A stretch of DNA of 17,724 nt from an uncultured Clostridia bacterium (GCA_937915065.1 CALDMR010000060.1:1-17724); one strand, 5' to 3'. Positions 1 through 6,604 are shown, counted from the stretch's first letter. The notes: generated by a model not told the origin, from the letters alone. A program made the numbers and translations.

Positions 1-147
1 GCGGGTGATCTCTTCAAAAGTGAGGATTTCGTCGTGGGAGACCCAATCCACTCCGTTTTCCGGCATGCAATAAATGCAGCGCAGGTTACAGCGATCCGTG
101 ACCGAAATACGCAGATATTCGATTTTTCGCCCTAAAGAGTCGTGCAT
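1..147 (-). CDS. moaA: GTP 3',8-cyclase MoaA, N-terminal part (runs off window)
   Basis: This is the first 49 codons of MoaA, the radical-SAM enzyme that starts molybdenum cofactor (molybdopterin) synthesis by converting GTP to 3',8-cyclo-7,8-dihydro-GTP. The translated start reads MHDSLGRKIEYLRISVTDRC followed by NLRCIYCMPENGV. The CxxxCxxC radical-SAM cysteines sit at about residues 20, 24 and 27, and the TDRCNLRCxYCMP context is diagnostic of MoaA rather than other radical-SAM enzymes. The ATG is the reverse complement of 145-147. An AAGGA ribosome site lies about 13 nt upstream on the minus strand. The gene is cut by the window edge, so the C-terminal GTP-binding cluster cannot be checked. 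It is divergent from the HD-domain gene at 373. The identification is firm. Confidence 0.93.
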   Translation of the reverse strand, partial: MHDSLGRKIEYLRISVTDRCNLRCIYCMPENGVDWVSHDEILTFEEITR

Positions 148-183
148 AGTGAGAACTGTTCCTTCTTACAGTGAAATACAATG

Positions 184-212
184 ATATTAGAAAAAGTGAT
201 GGATTTATTGAA
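184..212 (-). promoter_or_regulatory. Candidate moaA promoter (weak)
   Basis: On the minus strand TAATAT (plus 184-189) is a plausible -10, with TTCAAT (plus 207-212) 17 bp upstream as a poor -35. It lies about 40 nt upstream of the moaA ATG. Only the -10 is convincing. Confidence 0.3.
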
Positions 213-266
213 AAATGTGTTGATTAGTTAGATGTTTTGGCGGAACTGATACAAATATACCGCGTT

Positions 267-294
267 TTTCACCAGCTGTCAACGACTGGTGAAA
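267..294. other. Inverted repeat in the moaA/HD divergent region
   Basis: TTTCACCAG (267-275) and CTGGTGAAA (286-294) form a perfect 9-bp stem with a 10-nt loop. It lies between the two divergent genes. It is not followed by a T-run on the plus strand, so an operator dyad is as likely as a terminator. Confidence 0.45.
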
Positions 295-328
295 GGGGGC
301 AGTTCCTCTTTCCCTTCCGGCTTTTTTG

Positions 329-337
329 TGCTACAAT
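329..337 (+). promoter_or_regulatory. Extended -10 promoter of the HD-domain gene
   Basis: TGCTACAAT at 329-337 is an extended -10 (TG-n-TACAAT) about 36 nt upstream of the start at 373. No good -35 is seen at the 17-bp spacing, which is common for extended -10 promoters. Confidence 0.5.
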
Positions 338-372
338 GGGTCGGAAATGCATGAGGGGGAGGAAAAGAGAAG

Positions 373-1017
373 ATGGAGTTTTTGAGCAGCCTGCTGTGCC
401 AGGCGACCAGATTGGCGGCAGAGGCTCACGATGGCGCCCGCCGGAAAGGCACGAATCTTCCGTATATTTTACACGCGATGGAAACTGTGGAGATTGTGGC
501 CACCATGACGGAGGATGAAGATGTATTGGCTGCCGCTGTGCTGCATGATGTGCTGGAGGATACGGCGCTGACGGAAGAAATATTGAGGCAAACCGTGGGC
601 GGCCATGTGACGGAATTAGTATTGGCTGTGACGGAAAATAAGCGGCCGGAGCAGCCGGCAGCGGAAACCTGGCGGTTTCGCAAACAGGAAAGCGTGGATC
701 AGTTGCTGGCAGAGCGGCGGTTGGAAGTGAAAATGATCGTGTTGGGAGATAAGCTGTCCAATATCCGCGCTTTGCAGAGGGAGTATGACCTGTTGGGCGA
801 ACAGGTGTGGGAGCGCTTTAATAATCCACACAAGGCGGATCAGGGCTGGTATTACCAGGCGATGACCGATGCGCTGCAGGATTTGAATACTTATCCTGCT
901 TGGCGGGAGCTGAGCAGCTTAGTGTGGGAAGTTTTTTCCCGGGATCGGGACAGCGATCAGCTTCGCTTTGATTTCAGCGCCCGCAACGCGCGGGAAATGG
1001 ATACCCTGCTGTGGTAA
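373..1017 (+). CDS. HD-domain phosphohydrolase, MESH1/SpoT-hydrolase-like (possible small alarmone hydrolase)
   Basis: This 214-residue protein is a stand-alone HD hydrolase resembling the (p)ppGpp hydrolase half of RelA/SpoT and metazoan MESH1. Seen in the sequence: an early His19 and the PYILHAMETV segment with His34; the metal-binding HDVLED motif with His58-Asp59 and Glu62-Asp63; and the downstream GDKLSNIRAL motif with Asp126 and Asn130. There is no synthetase, TGS or ACT domain, and the length matches single-domain hydrolases. The start follows a purine-rich GGGGGAGG site. It is a single-gene unit closed by the hairpin at 1024-1056. Family knowledge makes Mn-dependent removal of pyrophosphate from (p)ppGpp the best guess. 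Related HD enzymes act on other nucleotides, so the substrate is inferred. Confidence 0.8.
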   Translation: MEFLSSLLCQATRLAAEAHDGARRKGTNLPYILHAMETVEIVATMTEDEDVLAAAVLHDVLEDTALTEEILRQTVGGHVTELVLAVTENKRPEQPAAETWRFRKQESVDQLLAERRLEVKMIVLGDKLSNIRALQREYDLLGEQVWERFNNPHKADQGWYYQAMTDALQDLNTYPAWRELSSLVWEVFSRDRDSDQLRFDFSARNAREMDTLLW

Positions 1018-1023
1018 ACAAAC

Positions 1024-1060
1024 CCGGCTCCATCCAAAATCCTTGGATGGAGCCGGTTCT
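1024..1060 (+). terminator. Rho-independent terminator after the HD gene
   Basis: CCGGCTCCATCCAA (1024-1037) pairs with TTGGATGGAGCCGG (1043-1056), a perfect 14-bp stem with a 5-nt loop. It is followed by the short T-rich tail TTCTTG. It begins 7 nt after the HD-gene stop codon. Confidence 0.8.
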
Positions 1061-1144
1061 TGTGCATATGGCCTCTTTGGCGCATTATTGTAAAACCTAT
1101 ACAAGAAAATTTGGACGAATTTGGAGTGCGGGCAGCGAAAAAAC

Positions 1145-1153
1145 TGGTATAAT
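1145..1153 (+). promoter_or_regulatory. Extended -10 promoter of rpoN
   Basis: TGGTATAAT at 1145-1153 is a consensus TATAAT with the TGn extension, 31 nt before the rpoN start. No good -35 stands at 16-18 bp; TTGGAG at 1121-1126 is too far at 21 bp. Confidence 0.6.
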
Positions 1154-1183
1154 GGGAGCAAAGCGCGAAGGAGGAGGGGGAGC

Positions 1184-2527
1184 ATGGAGCACCACAAGAA
1201 AATCAGAATGGATATGAAGCTGAAGCAGCAGCTCAATTTGTCAGCGCAGCTGCTGCAATCTATGGAGATGCTGCAAATGACCTCTCAGGAACTGCTGGAG
1301 TATTTGCAGAATGCGTCCATGGAGAATCCGGTGCTGGAACTGGAGGATGCGGCGGCGCTCCGGCGCGAATATGCTGATTTGCAAAGGCAGCAGCCCTGGA
1401 TTACCGGCGGCGGAGAAGAGATGGAACGCGCCGATCCCTTCGGCGGACGGCGGGATCGGGAAACGGAAAGCCTGGAGGCCTTTTTGCGCGATCAGTTGGA
1501 GCGGCAGAAACTGCCGAAACAGGTGCTGGCAGTGGCGGAATATCTGGCGGCAAATCTGACGGAAGATGGCTATCTCGCCGAGGAAGATCTGGAAGCGGTG
1601 CGGGAGATGGGGGTGCCGGCAGAACTGGTCAGCCGGGCGTTGGAGGAACTGCAGCGGTTGGAACCGGCGGGTGTGGCCGGCCGGGATCTGCGGGAATGCC
1701 TGCTGCTGCAGCTGGAGCGCATCGGAAAACGAGGCGGGGCCGCCTGGCAGATCGTGGATCAATGCCTGGTGGAACTGGGGAAAAAACAGTATGAAGGCAT
1801 TGCAAAAAAACTGGGCCTCAGCCGGAAAGAAATTGGCGCAGCGGTGCAGGAGATCCGGCTGCTCAATCCCCGGCCGGGCAGCGCCTTTTATGAAGAGAAA
1901 CCGGCGGAATATGTGCGTCCGGATCTGTTTGTTGTGGAGGACGGAAACGAACTGCGGGTGCTGGTCAATGAATACTATCTGCCTCAGCTGACGCTGAGCG
2001 ATTACTACGCCCGCATGCTGCAGGATACGGCGGACGAGGAATTGAAAGATTATTTGCAGAAAAAGATCCGCCATGCCCAGTGGGTGATGGAGTGCCTGCG
2101 GCGGCGGCACGAAACATTGCTGCGCTGCGGCGGGGAGATCCTGCGGGTGCAGCACGGCTTTTTTGAAACGGGGGCGCAGTATCTGCAGCCTATGACGCTG
2201 ATGAGTATGGCCGGGCATCTGGAACTGCATCCGTCCACCATCAGCCGGGCGCTGCGGGGGAAATATATACAGTGCAAATTCGGCACCTTTGCGGTGCGCA
2301 GCTTATTCTCCCGGGGATTGGGCAGCGATGGGGAGTGGTCGGCCCAACGGGTGCGGCGGCGGATTGCCGAGCTGATTCACAGCGAAGACAAGCGGCGGCC
2401 GCTGAGCGACCAGAAATTGACCGAGCGCCTGGCGGCGGAGGGGGCGCAGGTGGCCCGGCGCACGGTGGCGAAATACCGGGAAGGATTGGGGCTGCCCAGT
2501 ACTGCGGGGCGGAAAGAATCAGAATAA
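1184..2527 (+). CDS. rpoN: RNA polymerase sigma-54 factor RpoN
   Basis: Sigma-54 directs core RNA polymerase to -24/-12 promoters and needs an AAA+ activator to open DNA. The 447-residue product has the family layout. Region I (about 11-52) is glutamine/leucine-rich, with the LKQQLNLSAQLLQSMEMLQ segment that contacts activators. An acidic variable linker follows (about 53-95), then the core-binding domain (about 96-300). A helix-turn-helix lies near 349-371 (HPSTISRALRGKYIQ). The C-terminal RpoN box ARRTVAKYRE at 424-433 reads the -24 element. I chose ATG 1184 over the upstream in-frame ATG at 1121 because it follows GGAGGAGGGGG at good spacing, and because the earlier ATG precedes the TATAAT. 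No sigma-54 activator or target promoter is visible in the window, so its regulon here is unknown. Confidence 0.95.
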   Translation: MEHHKKIRMDMKLKQQLNLSAQLLQSMEMLQMTSQELLEYLQNASMENPVLELEDAAALRREYADLQRQQPWITGGGEEMERADPFGGRRDRETESLEAFLRDQLERQKLPKQVLAVAEYLAANLTEDGYLAEEDLEAVREMGVPAELVSRALEELQRLEPAGVAGRDLRECLLLQLERIGKRGGAAWQIVDQCLVELGKKQYEGIAKKLGLSRKEIGAAVQEIRLLNPRPGSAFYEEKPAEYVRPDLFVVEDGNELRVLVNEYYLPQLTLSDYYARMLQDTADEELKDYLQKKIRHAQWVMECLRRRHETLLRCGGEILRVQHGFFETGAQYLQPMTLMSMAGHLELHPSTISRALRGKYIQCKFGTFAVRSLFSRGLGSDGEWSAQRVRRRIAELIHSEDKRRPLSDQKLTERLAAEGAQVARRTVAKYREGLGLPSTAGRKESE

Positions 2528-2566
2528 ACCGGCGTGATCCCTGTTTGGGGATCGCGCCGGTTTGAT
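2526..2566. terminator. Bidirectional terminator between rpoN and nudC
   Basis: AAACCGGCG-T-GATCCC (2526-2541) pairs with GGGATC-G-CGCCGGTTT (2548-2563), giving a 16-bp stem with one G-U pair and a 6-nt loop. It overlaps the rpoN stop codon. TTTGATTT follows on the plus strand and TATTCTGATTCTTT on the minus strand, so it can end both convergent genes. Confidence 0.8.
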
Positions 2567-2577
2567 TTATGCGGGCG

Positions 2578-3411
2578 TCACATCCGGCCCAGGCGGAACG
2601 CCTCCATCATTTCGGAGGTCAGCGCCAGGGTGTTGCCCCGTTGGGGCACTTCGCTGCGGGAGACCCACAGGGCTTGCGACAATTCATTTTGTTCCAATCG
2701 GATTTGGTCGCTGCCATCCAGTTCAGCAAAAAAACCCAAAGACAGATTTCCGTCGATCCCCCAGGGCTGGCTGCCGTAATAACGGATATTTTTCACCCGC
2801 AGCCCCACTTCTTCCCACACCTCCCGGCGCACGGTGTCCTCGGCGGTTTCGCCGATCTCGCAGAAACCGGCGATCAGGGCATAAAAGCGGGTGGGGCCGT
2901 GGCTGGCGGCGTATTTGGTCACAAGAAGGCGGTCGCCGTCGGTTAGGGCGACGATGATGGCGGGGTTGATCCGGGGATAGACCAGCTGACCGCAGGCAGG
3001 ACACCGCAGCGCCCGCTCCTGCCGGTCGCGGGTCGTGGGGTGGCCGCAGCGGCCGCAGAAGCGGTTGGTTCCGTACCATTGGGCCAGATGTCGGGCGGTG
3101 AGGGCGGCGAACACATCCCGCTGGGGGACGGCGGTCATGGCTTTGCGCAGGGAGACCCAGGCGTAATCGCCGCCGCAGGGGCGCAGTTCCTTCCGGTACC
3201 AAAAGTAATCTTGGCCGGAAATCGAAAACAGGAACAGGCAGTCTTTTTCTGCTGCTGTCAGTTCGCAGAATCGCGGCAGGGCCAGAACGCCGGGGCTGCC
3301 GGCGGCGCTAAGAACCCGGGGGCCCTGAAAGGCGCAGATCAAGCTGCCGGCGGCGGGGAGGCGCAGGTCATAGGAAACGGAAAAGCGGTCCGGCGCAATG
3401 TCCTGGATCAT
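2578..3411 (-). CDS. nudC: NADH pyrophosphatase NudC (zinc-ribbon Nudix hydrolase)
   Basis: This NudC-type enzyme splits NAD(H) into NMN(H) and AMP; the family also removes NAD caps from RNA. The 277-residue protein has an N-terminal domain (1-115). A zinc ribbon follows, with Cys119/Cys122 and Cys137/Cys140. The YPRINPAIIVA strand precedes the Nudix fold. The full Nudix box G-x5-E-x7-REV-x-EE-x-GL spans residues 182-204. The NudC-specific SQPW motif is at 214-217. Its usual continuation (PFPxS) is here GIDGN, a departure in the segment that reads the nicotinamide nucleotide. The start is preceded by AAGGGAG about 8 nt upstream. It follows the HPr-like gene on the same strand but is separated from it by a terminator hairpin. 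No promoter of its own was found. Confidence 0.88.
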   Translation of the reverse strand: MIQDIAPDRFSVSYDLRLPAAGSLICAFQGPRVLSAAGSPGVLALPRFCELTAAEKDCLFLFSISGQDYFWYRKELRPCGGDYAWVSLRKAMTAVPQRDVFAALTARHLAQWYGTNRFCGRCGHPTTRDRQERALRCPACGQLVYPRINPAIIVALTDGDRLLVTKYAASHGPTRFYALIAGFCEIGETAEDTVRREVWEEVGLRVKNIRYYGSQPWGIDGNLSLGFFAELDGSDQIRLEQNELSQALWVSRSEVPQRGNTLALTSEMMEAFRLGRM

Positions 3412-3429
3412 GAAAAAACTCCCTTCTGA

Positions 3430-3471
3430 AAAACATAACCGCAGGCATCTGCAAAGGCGGATGCCTGCGGT
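3430..3471 (-). terminator. Terminator of the HPr-like gene
   Basis: ACCGCAGGCATC (3438-3449) and GATGCCTGCGGT (3460-3471) form a perfect 12-bp stem. Read on the minus strand it lies 14 nt past the HPr-like stop codon and is followed by TATGTTTTTC, a good U-tract. It would separate this gene from nudC. Confidence 0.8.
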
Positions 3472-3484
3472 ACAGTGAGTGGTA

Positions 3485-3730
3485 TTACAGCATGGCGGCC
3501 AAAGTGTCTACCGCGTCGGCCTCCTGATCGCCGCTGGCGCTGAGCAGGATGGCGTCGCCGCACCGCAGCTCCAGGGACAGTACGCCCAGCAGGCTTTTCC
3601 CGTTGACCCGGCGCTCCTTACTCTCGATGACGATGGAGCAGGGGAATTCATTTGCCTTTTCGATCATGGTGGTGATATTTTTGGCAGTCAGCCCCTCGGG
3701 GATAGAGATCGTTACATTTTTTTCTGTCAT
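3485..3730 (-). CDS. HPr-like (Crh-type) regulatory protein lacking His15, with Ser46
   Basis: The 81-residue product has the length and fold pattern of HPr, the phosphocarrier of the sugar PTS. The regulatory site is intact: NGKSLLGVLSLEL puts Ser at exactly residue 46, the residue phosphorylated by HPr kinase. The active-site segment normally reads GLHARPA, but here it is GLTAKNI, so His15 is Thr and Arg17 is Lys. Without His15 it cannot pass phosphate in the PTS. It resembles Bacillus Crh, which has Gln15 and acts only as a Ser46-P corepressor for CcpA. A Crh-like carbon-control role is inferred. A strong AAGGAGG lies about 9 nt before the ATG. It has its own promoter (3794-3822) and terminator, so it is a single-gene unit with no PTS genes beside it. 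Confidence 0.85.
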   Translation of the reverse strand: MTEKNVTISIPEGLTAKNITTMIEKANEFPCSIVIESKERRVNGKSLLGVLSLELRCGDAILLSASGDQEADAVDTLAAML

Positions 3731-3793
3731 GGAAAAAGCCTCCTTGAGTGATGATTTGACCCCTTTGGCAACAGGGGGTATTTGTTCTCCTTT

Positions 3794-3822
3794 ATTCTAT
3801 CACTGTGGAAGGGCTGCGTCCA
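3794..3822 (-). promoter_or_regulatory. Promoter of the HPr-like gene
   Basis: On the minus strand TGGACG (plus 3817-3822) is separated by 17 bp from TAGAAT (plus 3794-3799), which is preceded by TGA as an extended -10. It lies 64 nt before the ATG. Confidence 0.55.
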
Positions 3823-3897
3823 GTAGAGAAATTCGGCGCGGGGAACGGAAATCTTTCGGTAAATTTGTGCGCCTTGCCAAAAGAGCGGTGCCCTTCG

Positions 3898-3926
3898 TTG
3901 ACAGCGCCGCGGGATTGTGGTATGGT
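3898..3926 (+). promoter_or_regulatory. Promoter of mntP
   Basis: A consensus TTGACA (3898-3903) stands 17 bp from TATGGT (3921-3926), which carries a TGG extension. The expected RNA start is near 3933, about 98 nt before the mntP ATG. Confidence 0.7.
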
Positions 3927-3953
3927 AAATATGTTAAAAGAGAAGGCTGTGAT

Positions 3954-3988
3954 GCACATGCAGGGAATGTCGCTGCATGTGCTTTTTT
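3954..3988 (+). terminator. Strong intrinsic terminator inside the mntP leader
   Basis: GCACATGCAG (3954-3963) pairs with CTGCATGTGC (3973-3982) and is followed at once by six T (3983-3988). It lies about 20 nt after the predicted start of transcription and 42 nt before the mntP start codon. No plus-strand gene precedes it, so it looks like an attenuator controlling mntP. No yybP-ykoY (manganese) riboswitch core was recognised in front of it. Confidence 0.75.
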
Positions 3989-4030
3989 GCGGGCGGACAG
4001 ACCGGGGGATGCAGACAAAGGAGCGCGGAT

Positions 4031-4600
4031 ATGGGAATTGTGGAGCTGTTTTTAATTGCCGTGGGGCTTTCCATGGATGCCTTTGCGGTTTCGATTTGCA
4101 AGGGGCTGTCGGTGCAGCGGCTGCAGCTGCGGCATATGGCTTTGGCAGGACTCTATTTCGGCGCGTTTCAGGCGCTGATGCCCTTGGTGGGCTATGGATT
4201 GGGCACTGGATTTGCGGATGTGATCGAGGCCTATGACCATTGGATCGCCTTTGGCCTGCTGGCCTTGATCGGCGGCAATATGGTGCGCGAGGCGCTGCGC
4301 GGCGGGGCGGAGGAGAATCAGCAGAATGAAGATTTTTCCATGGGCGCCATGCTGCCCCTGGCAGTGGCAACGAGCATTGATGCCCTGGCGGTTGGTATCT
4401 CCTTCGCTTTTTTGAAAACGCCTGTGCTGCCTGCGGTGCTGCTGATCGGGGCGACCACCTTTTGCTTTGGCGCTGCGGGCGTGAAGATCGGAAACCTGTT
4501 TGGGGCCCGGTACCGGGTCAAGGCGGAACTGCTGGGCGGCGTTATTTTGATCCTGATCGGCACAAAGATCCTGCTGGAACATCTGGGTGTGCTGGCCTGA
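4031..4600 (+). CDS. mntP: Manganese efflux pump MntP
   Basis: MntP exports Mn(II) across the cytoplasmic membrane. The 189-residue product is the expected length for the DUF204 family and is almost entirely hydrophobic, with about six membrane segments in two related halves. Each half carries the family's conserved acidic motif, SMDAFAVSI (14-22) and TSIDALAVGI (114-123), with Asp16 and Asp117. A charged loop (about 86-103) separates the halves. ATG 4031 follows AAGGAG at 8 nt and gives the canonical N-terminus; the longer in-frame ATG at 3977 lies inside the terminator stem and is rejected. The gene is monocistronic. A promoter and an intrinsic terminator lie in its leader, which suggests attenuation, and a terminator lies behind it. 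Confidence 0.92.
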   Translation: MGIVELFLIAVGLSMDAFAVSICKGLSVQRLQLRHMALAGLYFGAFQALMPLVGYGLGTGFADVIEAYDHWIAFGLLALIGGNMVREALRGGAEENQQNEDFSMGAMLPLAVATSIDALAVGISFAFLKTPVLPAVLLIGATTFCFGAAGVKIGNLFGARYRVKAELLGGVILILIGTKILLEHLGVLA

Positions 4601-4630
4601 ATGGGGTGCGGCGCCCTGCATTGGCATAGA

Positions 4631-4676
4631 AAAGCCCCCGGGCGGAGCGCAAGCGCGCTCCGCCCGGAGACTTTTT
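4631..4676 (+). terminator. Terminator after mntP
   Basis: CCGGGCGGAGCGC (4638-4650) pairs with GCGCTCCGCCCGG (4655-4667), a perfect 13-bp G+C-rich stem with an AAGC loop. It is flanked by AAAAGC on the left and CTTTTT (4671-4676) on the right. It may also end the convergent XRE gene. Confidence 0.88.
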
Positions 4677-4708
4677 GGAGAAAATTTCAGAGGATGAAAA
4701 ATGTCTTC

Positions 4709-4768
4709 TGACAACAATGACAGTATAGCGGGCAACTATGACAAAATCCTCAAAAAAGTATGACAAAA
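4709..4768. repeat. Short TGACA direct repeats in a convergent intergenic region
   Basis: TGACA occurs at 4709, 4718, 4739 and 4761. The last two lie in an identical 10-mer, TATGACAAAA (4737-4746 and 4759-4768). The last three copies are spaced 21 and 22 bp apart, about two helical turns. They sit downstream of both flanking genes, so an operator role is not obvious. Confidence 0.4.
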
Positions 4769-4784
4769 GTATAAAATAAAAAAT

Positions 4785-5339
4785 TCAGCGGTTGCTGGGC
4801 ATGGCAGGGCCGCAGGAGAGCAGGGCTTCGGCGTGAACGCCCAGGGCTTTTGCAATGGCGGCGGCGGTGGCCAGGGGCAGCTGCCCCACGTTGAATCCGG
4901 GCTTTTCGTATTCCAGCAGGGTTTCGGGGCTGAGGCCGGATGCGGCACAAACAGCCTTAAGGGTTCGGCCCGATTTGTGGCGCAGCAGGGCAATGGGATT
5001 GAGCGTGGCCGGGGGCGCGAGGGTTTCGGGGATCACGGCTTCGGCAGAAGTGAATTCAAGCACAGGGCGGTAAACATCATAGCCTTCGCTCAGGTCGTCA
5101 ATGGGGATCTCTTTGCCGCCTTCCCGGATATAGTAGCGGGTTTTGGCGGAGAAAGCGATGGTTTCTTCCTGGCCGGATACTGTTTCTTCGGCGGGCAGGG
5201 TGAAGTACTTTTCGCCGGTTTCGCCCCAATGGATGATCAGTTTTTCCAGGTAGGCGTCGCCGTCGTAGGTGGCGGCCTTCAGATGTTTTTCCAAAAACTG
5301 GTGAAAGAGTTCGCTGTTGTTGATTTCAATTTCAGCCAT
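4785..5339 (-). CDS. XRE-family helix-turn-helix protein with unidentified N-terminal domain
   Basis: The 184-residue product ends in a lambda-repressor-like helix-turn-helix (about 114-175; NPIALLRHKSGRTLKAVCAA leading to LATAAAIAKALGVHAEALL), which normally binds DNA. The N-terminal 110 residues are acidic, rich in Glu and aromatic residues, and match no family I recognise. They read as a small alpha/beta domain with no membrane segment or cysteine motif. The ATG follows AAAAGGAG. The gene is a single unit facing mntP, with its stop 108 nt from the mntP terminator hairpin, and is divergent from pfkA. Divergence from pfkA makes regulation of pfkA or of itself conceivable, but nothing in the sequence demonstrates it. 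Putting the DNA-binding domain at the C-terminus is less usual than at the N-terminus. Confidence 0.72.
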   Translation of the reverse strand: MAEIEINNSELFHQFLEKHLKAATYDGDAYLEKLIIHWGETGEKYFTLPAEETVSGQEETIAFSAKTRYYIREGGKEIPIDDLSEGYDVYRPVLEFTSAEAVIPETLAPPATLNPIALLRHKSGRTLKAVCAASGLSPETLLEYEKPGFNVGQLPLATAAAIAKALGVHAEALLSCGPAMPSNR

Positions 5340-5422
5340 GGCGGAGCGCTCCTTTTGTTTCTTGATGCTCTACAGTTTGCGCCGGAATGGGGAGAAAGTC
5401 AAGGGGGCTTTCGTTTTTTTGC

Positions 5423-5451
5423 TTGAAAGGCGGTTTGTTTTCGAGTATAAA
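5423..5451 (+). promoter_or_regulatory. Promoter of pfkA
   Basis: TTGAAA (5423-5428) and TATAAA (5446-5451) are separated by exactly 17 bp in an A+T-rich stretch. RNA would start near 5458, giving a leader of about 67 nt. Confidence 0.75.
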
Positions 5452-5483
5452 TATAAATAGAATGCGTTTGAACAGAAAAGCAG

Positions 5484-5506
5484 CAAGAGGGGGATTTCCC
5501 CTCTTG
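5484..5506 (+). other. Leader hairpin just before the pfkA ribosome site
   Basis: CAAGAGGGG (5484-5492) and CCCCTCTTG (5498-5506) form a perfect 9-bp stem with a 5-nt loop. It ends 5 nt before the GGGAGG ribosome site and leaves it free. It is not followed by a T-run, so an mRNA-stabilising or protein-binding leader element is more likely than a terminator. Confidence 0.5.
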
Positions 5507-5524
5507 AAATTGGGAGGAATTCAA

Positions 5525-6505
5525 ATGGCTGAAAAAGAAATCAGAAGGATCGCTGTGCTGACTTCCGGCGGAGATGCGCCGGGGATGAACGCCGCGGTGC
5601 GCGCGGTAGTGCGTACGGCCTGTGCCAACGGCATTGAGGTGCTGGGCATCAACCGGGGCTACAGCGGCTTGATTAACAACGATTTTCGGAAAATGACGGC
5701 CCGCAGTGTGGACGGACTCCTGCAGCGGGGCGGCACGGTGCTGTATACGGCGCGCTGCAACGAAATGATGACCGAGGCCGGACAGGCGCGTGCGGCGGAT
5801 AACTGCAAGTATCTTGGCATCGATGGCCTGATCTGCTGCGGCGGTGACGGAACCTATCGCGGCGCCCTGTCGCTGGCGCGCCTGGGTGTGCCCTGCATCG
5901 GCATCCCCGGCACGATTGACAATGACATCGGCTGCACCGAGTATACCATCGGGTTTGATACGGCCTGCAACACGGCCATCCAGTGTATTGACAAACTGCG
6001 GGATACCATGCAGTCCCACGAGCGGATCTCCGTGGTGGAGGTCATGGGCCGCCGGGCGGGACATCTGGCGCTGAATGTGGGCTGTGCCGTCGGCGCGGCG
6101 GCGGTGCTGGTGCCGGAGCACGAGGGAAATTTTGAAACGGACGTGATCGAAAAGATCCGCCAGGCCCGGATCAACAGCCGCCACCACCATATTATCATTG
6201 TAGCCGAAGGCTATTCCATGACGACCCAGGAGGTGGCGGATCGGGTGCAGGAGGAGACGGGGATGGACACCCGCGTTACCATTCTGGGGCATATCCAGCG
6301 GGGCGGCGCGCCCTCTGCCCATGATCGGATTACAGCCACCCGCATGGGCAATTATGCGGTGCATGCCCTGATGGAGGGGAAGGAAAAGTGCATCGTTGCC
6401 ATGCAGCAGGGGAAAATTGTGGACATCGATATTGAAGAAGCCTTGGAAATGAAGAAACCCCTGGACGAAGAACTGTATCAGGCGGAGCGCTCCATTTCCA
6501 TCTGA
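5525..6505 (+). CDS. pfkA: ATP-dependent 6-phosphofructokinase PfkA
   Basis: PfkA phosphorylates fructose 6-phosphate to fructose 1,6-bisphosphate, the committing step of glycolysis. The 326-residue product is the usual bacterial length. Visible motifs: the N-terminal TSGGDAPGMNAAVRA; GGDGT at 106-110, where Gly109 in place of Asp marks the ATP-using rather than pyrophosphate-using type; PGTIDND at 128-134 with the catalytic Asp132; MGRRAGH at 174-180 binding fructose 6-phosphate; and LGHIQRGG at 254-261. ATG 5525 follows GGGAGG at about 8 nt. An in-frame upstream ATG (5387) lies before the promoter and is rejected. It is a single-gene unit with its own promoter, leader hairpin and terminator. 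Bacterial PfkA is often paired with pyruvate kinase, but no pyk follows here. Confidence 0.96.
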   Translation: MAEKEIRRIAVLTSGGDAPGMNAAVRAVVRTACANGIEVLGINRGYSGLINNDFRKMTARSVDGLLQRGGTVLYTARCNEMMTEAGQARAADNCKYLGIDGLICCGGDGTYRGALSLARLGVPCIGIPGTIDNDIGCTEYTIGFDTACNTAIQCIDKLRDTMQSHERISVVEVMGRRAGHLALNVGCAVGAAAVLVPEHEGNFETDVIEKIRQARINSRHHHIIIVAEGYSMTTQEVADRVQEETGMDTRVTILGHIQRGGAPSAHDRITATRMGNYAVHALMEGKEKCIVAMQQGKIVDIDIEEALEMKKPLDEELYQAERSISI

Positions 6506-6535
6506 ATTACAATTACACAGGAAGAGATATTGGGG

Positions 6536-6567
6536 AGAGACGCCGGAAAGGCGTCTCTTCTTTTCGT
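6536..6567 (+). terminator. Terminator after pfkA
   Basis: AGAGACGCC (6536-6544) pairs with GGCGTCTCT (6550-6558), a 9-bp stem with a GGAAA loop, followed by TCTTTTCGTT. Confidence 0.85.
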
Positions 6568-6604
6568 TATGCCGGGGAAAATCAATGTTTTTTTGAAAAA
6601 GGAG

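Noticed and set aside
3800..3953. yybP-ykoY manganese riboswitch upstream of mntP
   Set aside because: The conserved loop sequences of that riboswitch were looked for by eye and not found. A covariance search would be needed to exclude a divergent copy.
3805..4236. A 143-codon frame running through the mntP leader into mntP, with a Met-rich internal start at 3931 (MLKEKAVMHMQGMSLHVLFC)
   Set aside because: It considered as a leader peptide over the attenuator, but the ATG sits at or before the expected RNA start and has no ribosome site, and the frame continues out of phase through mntP.
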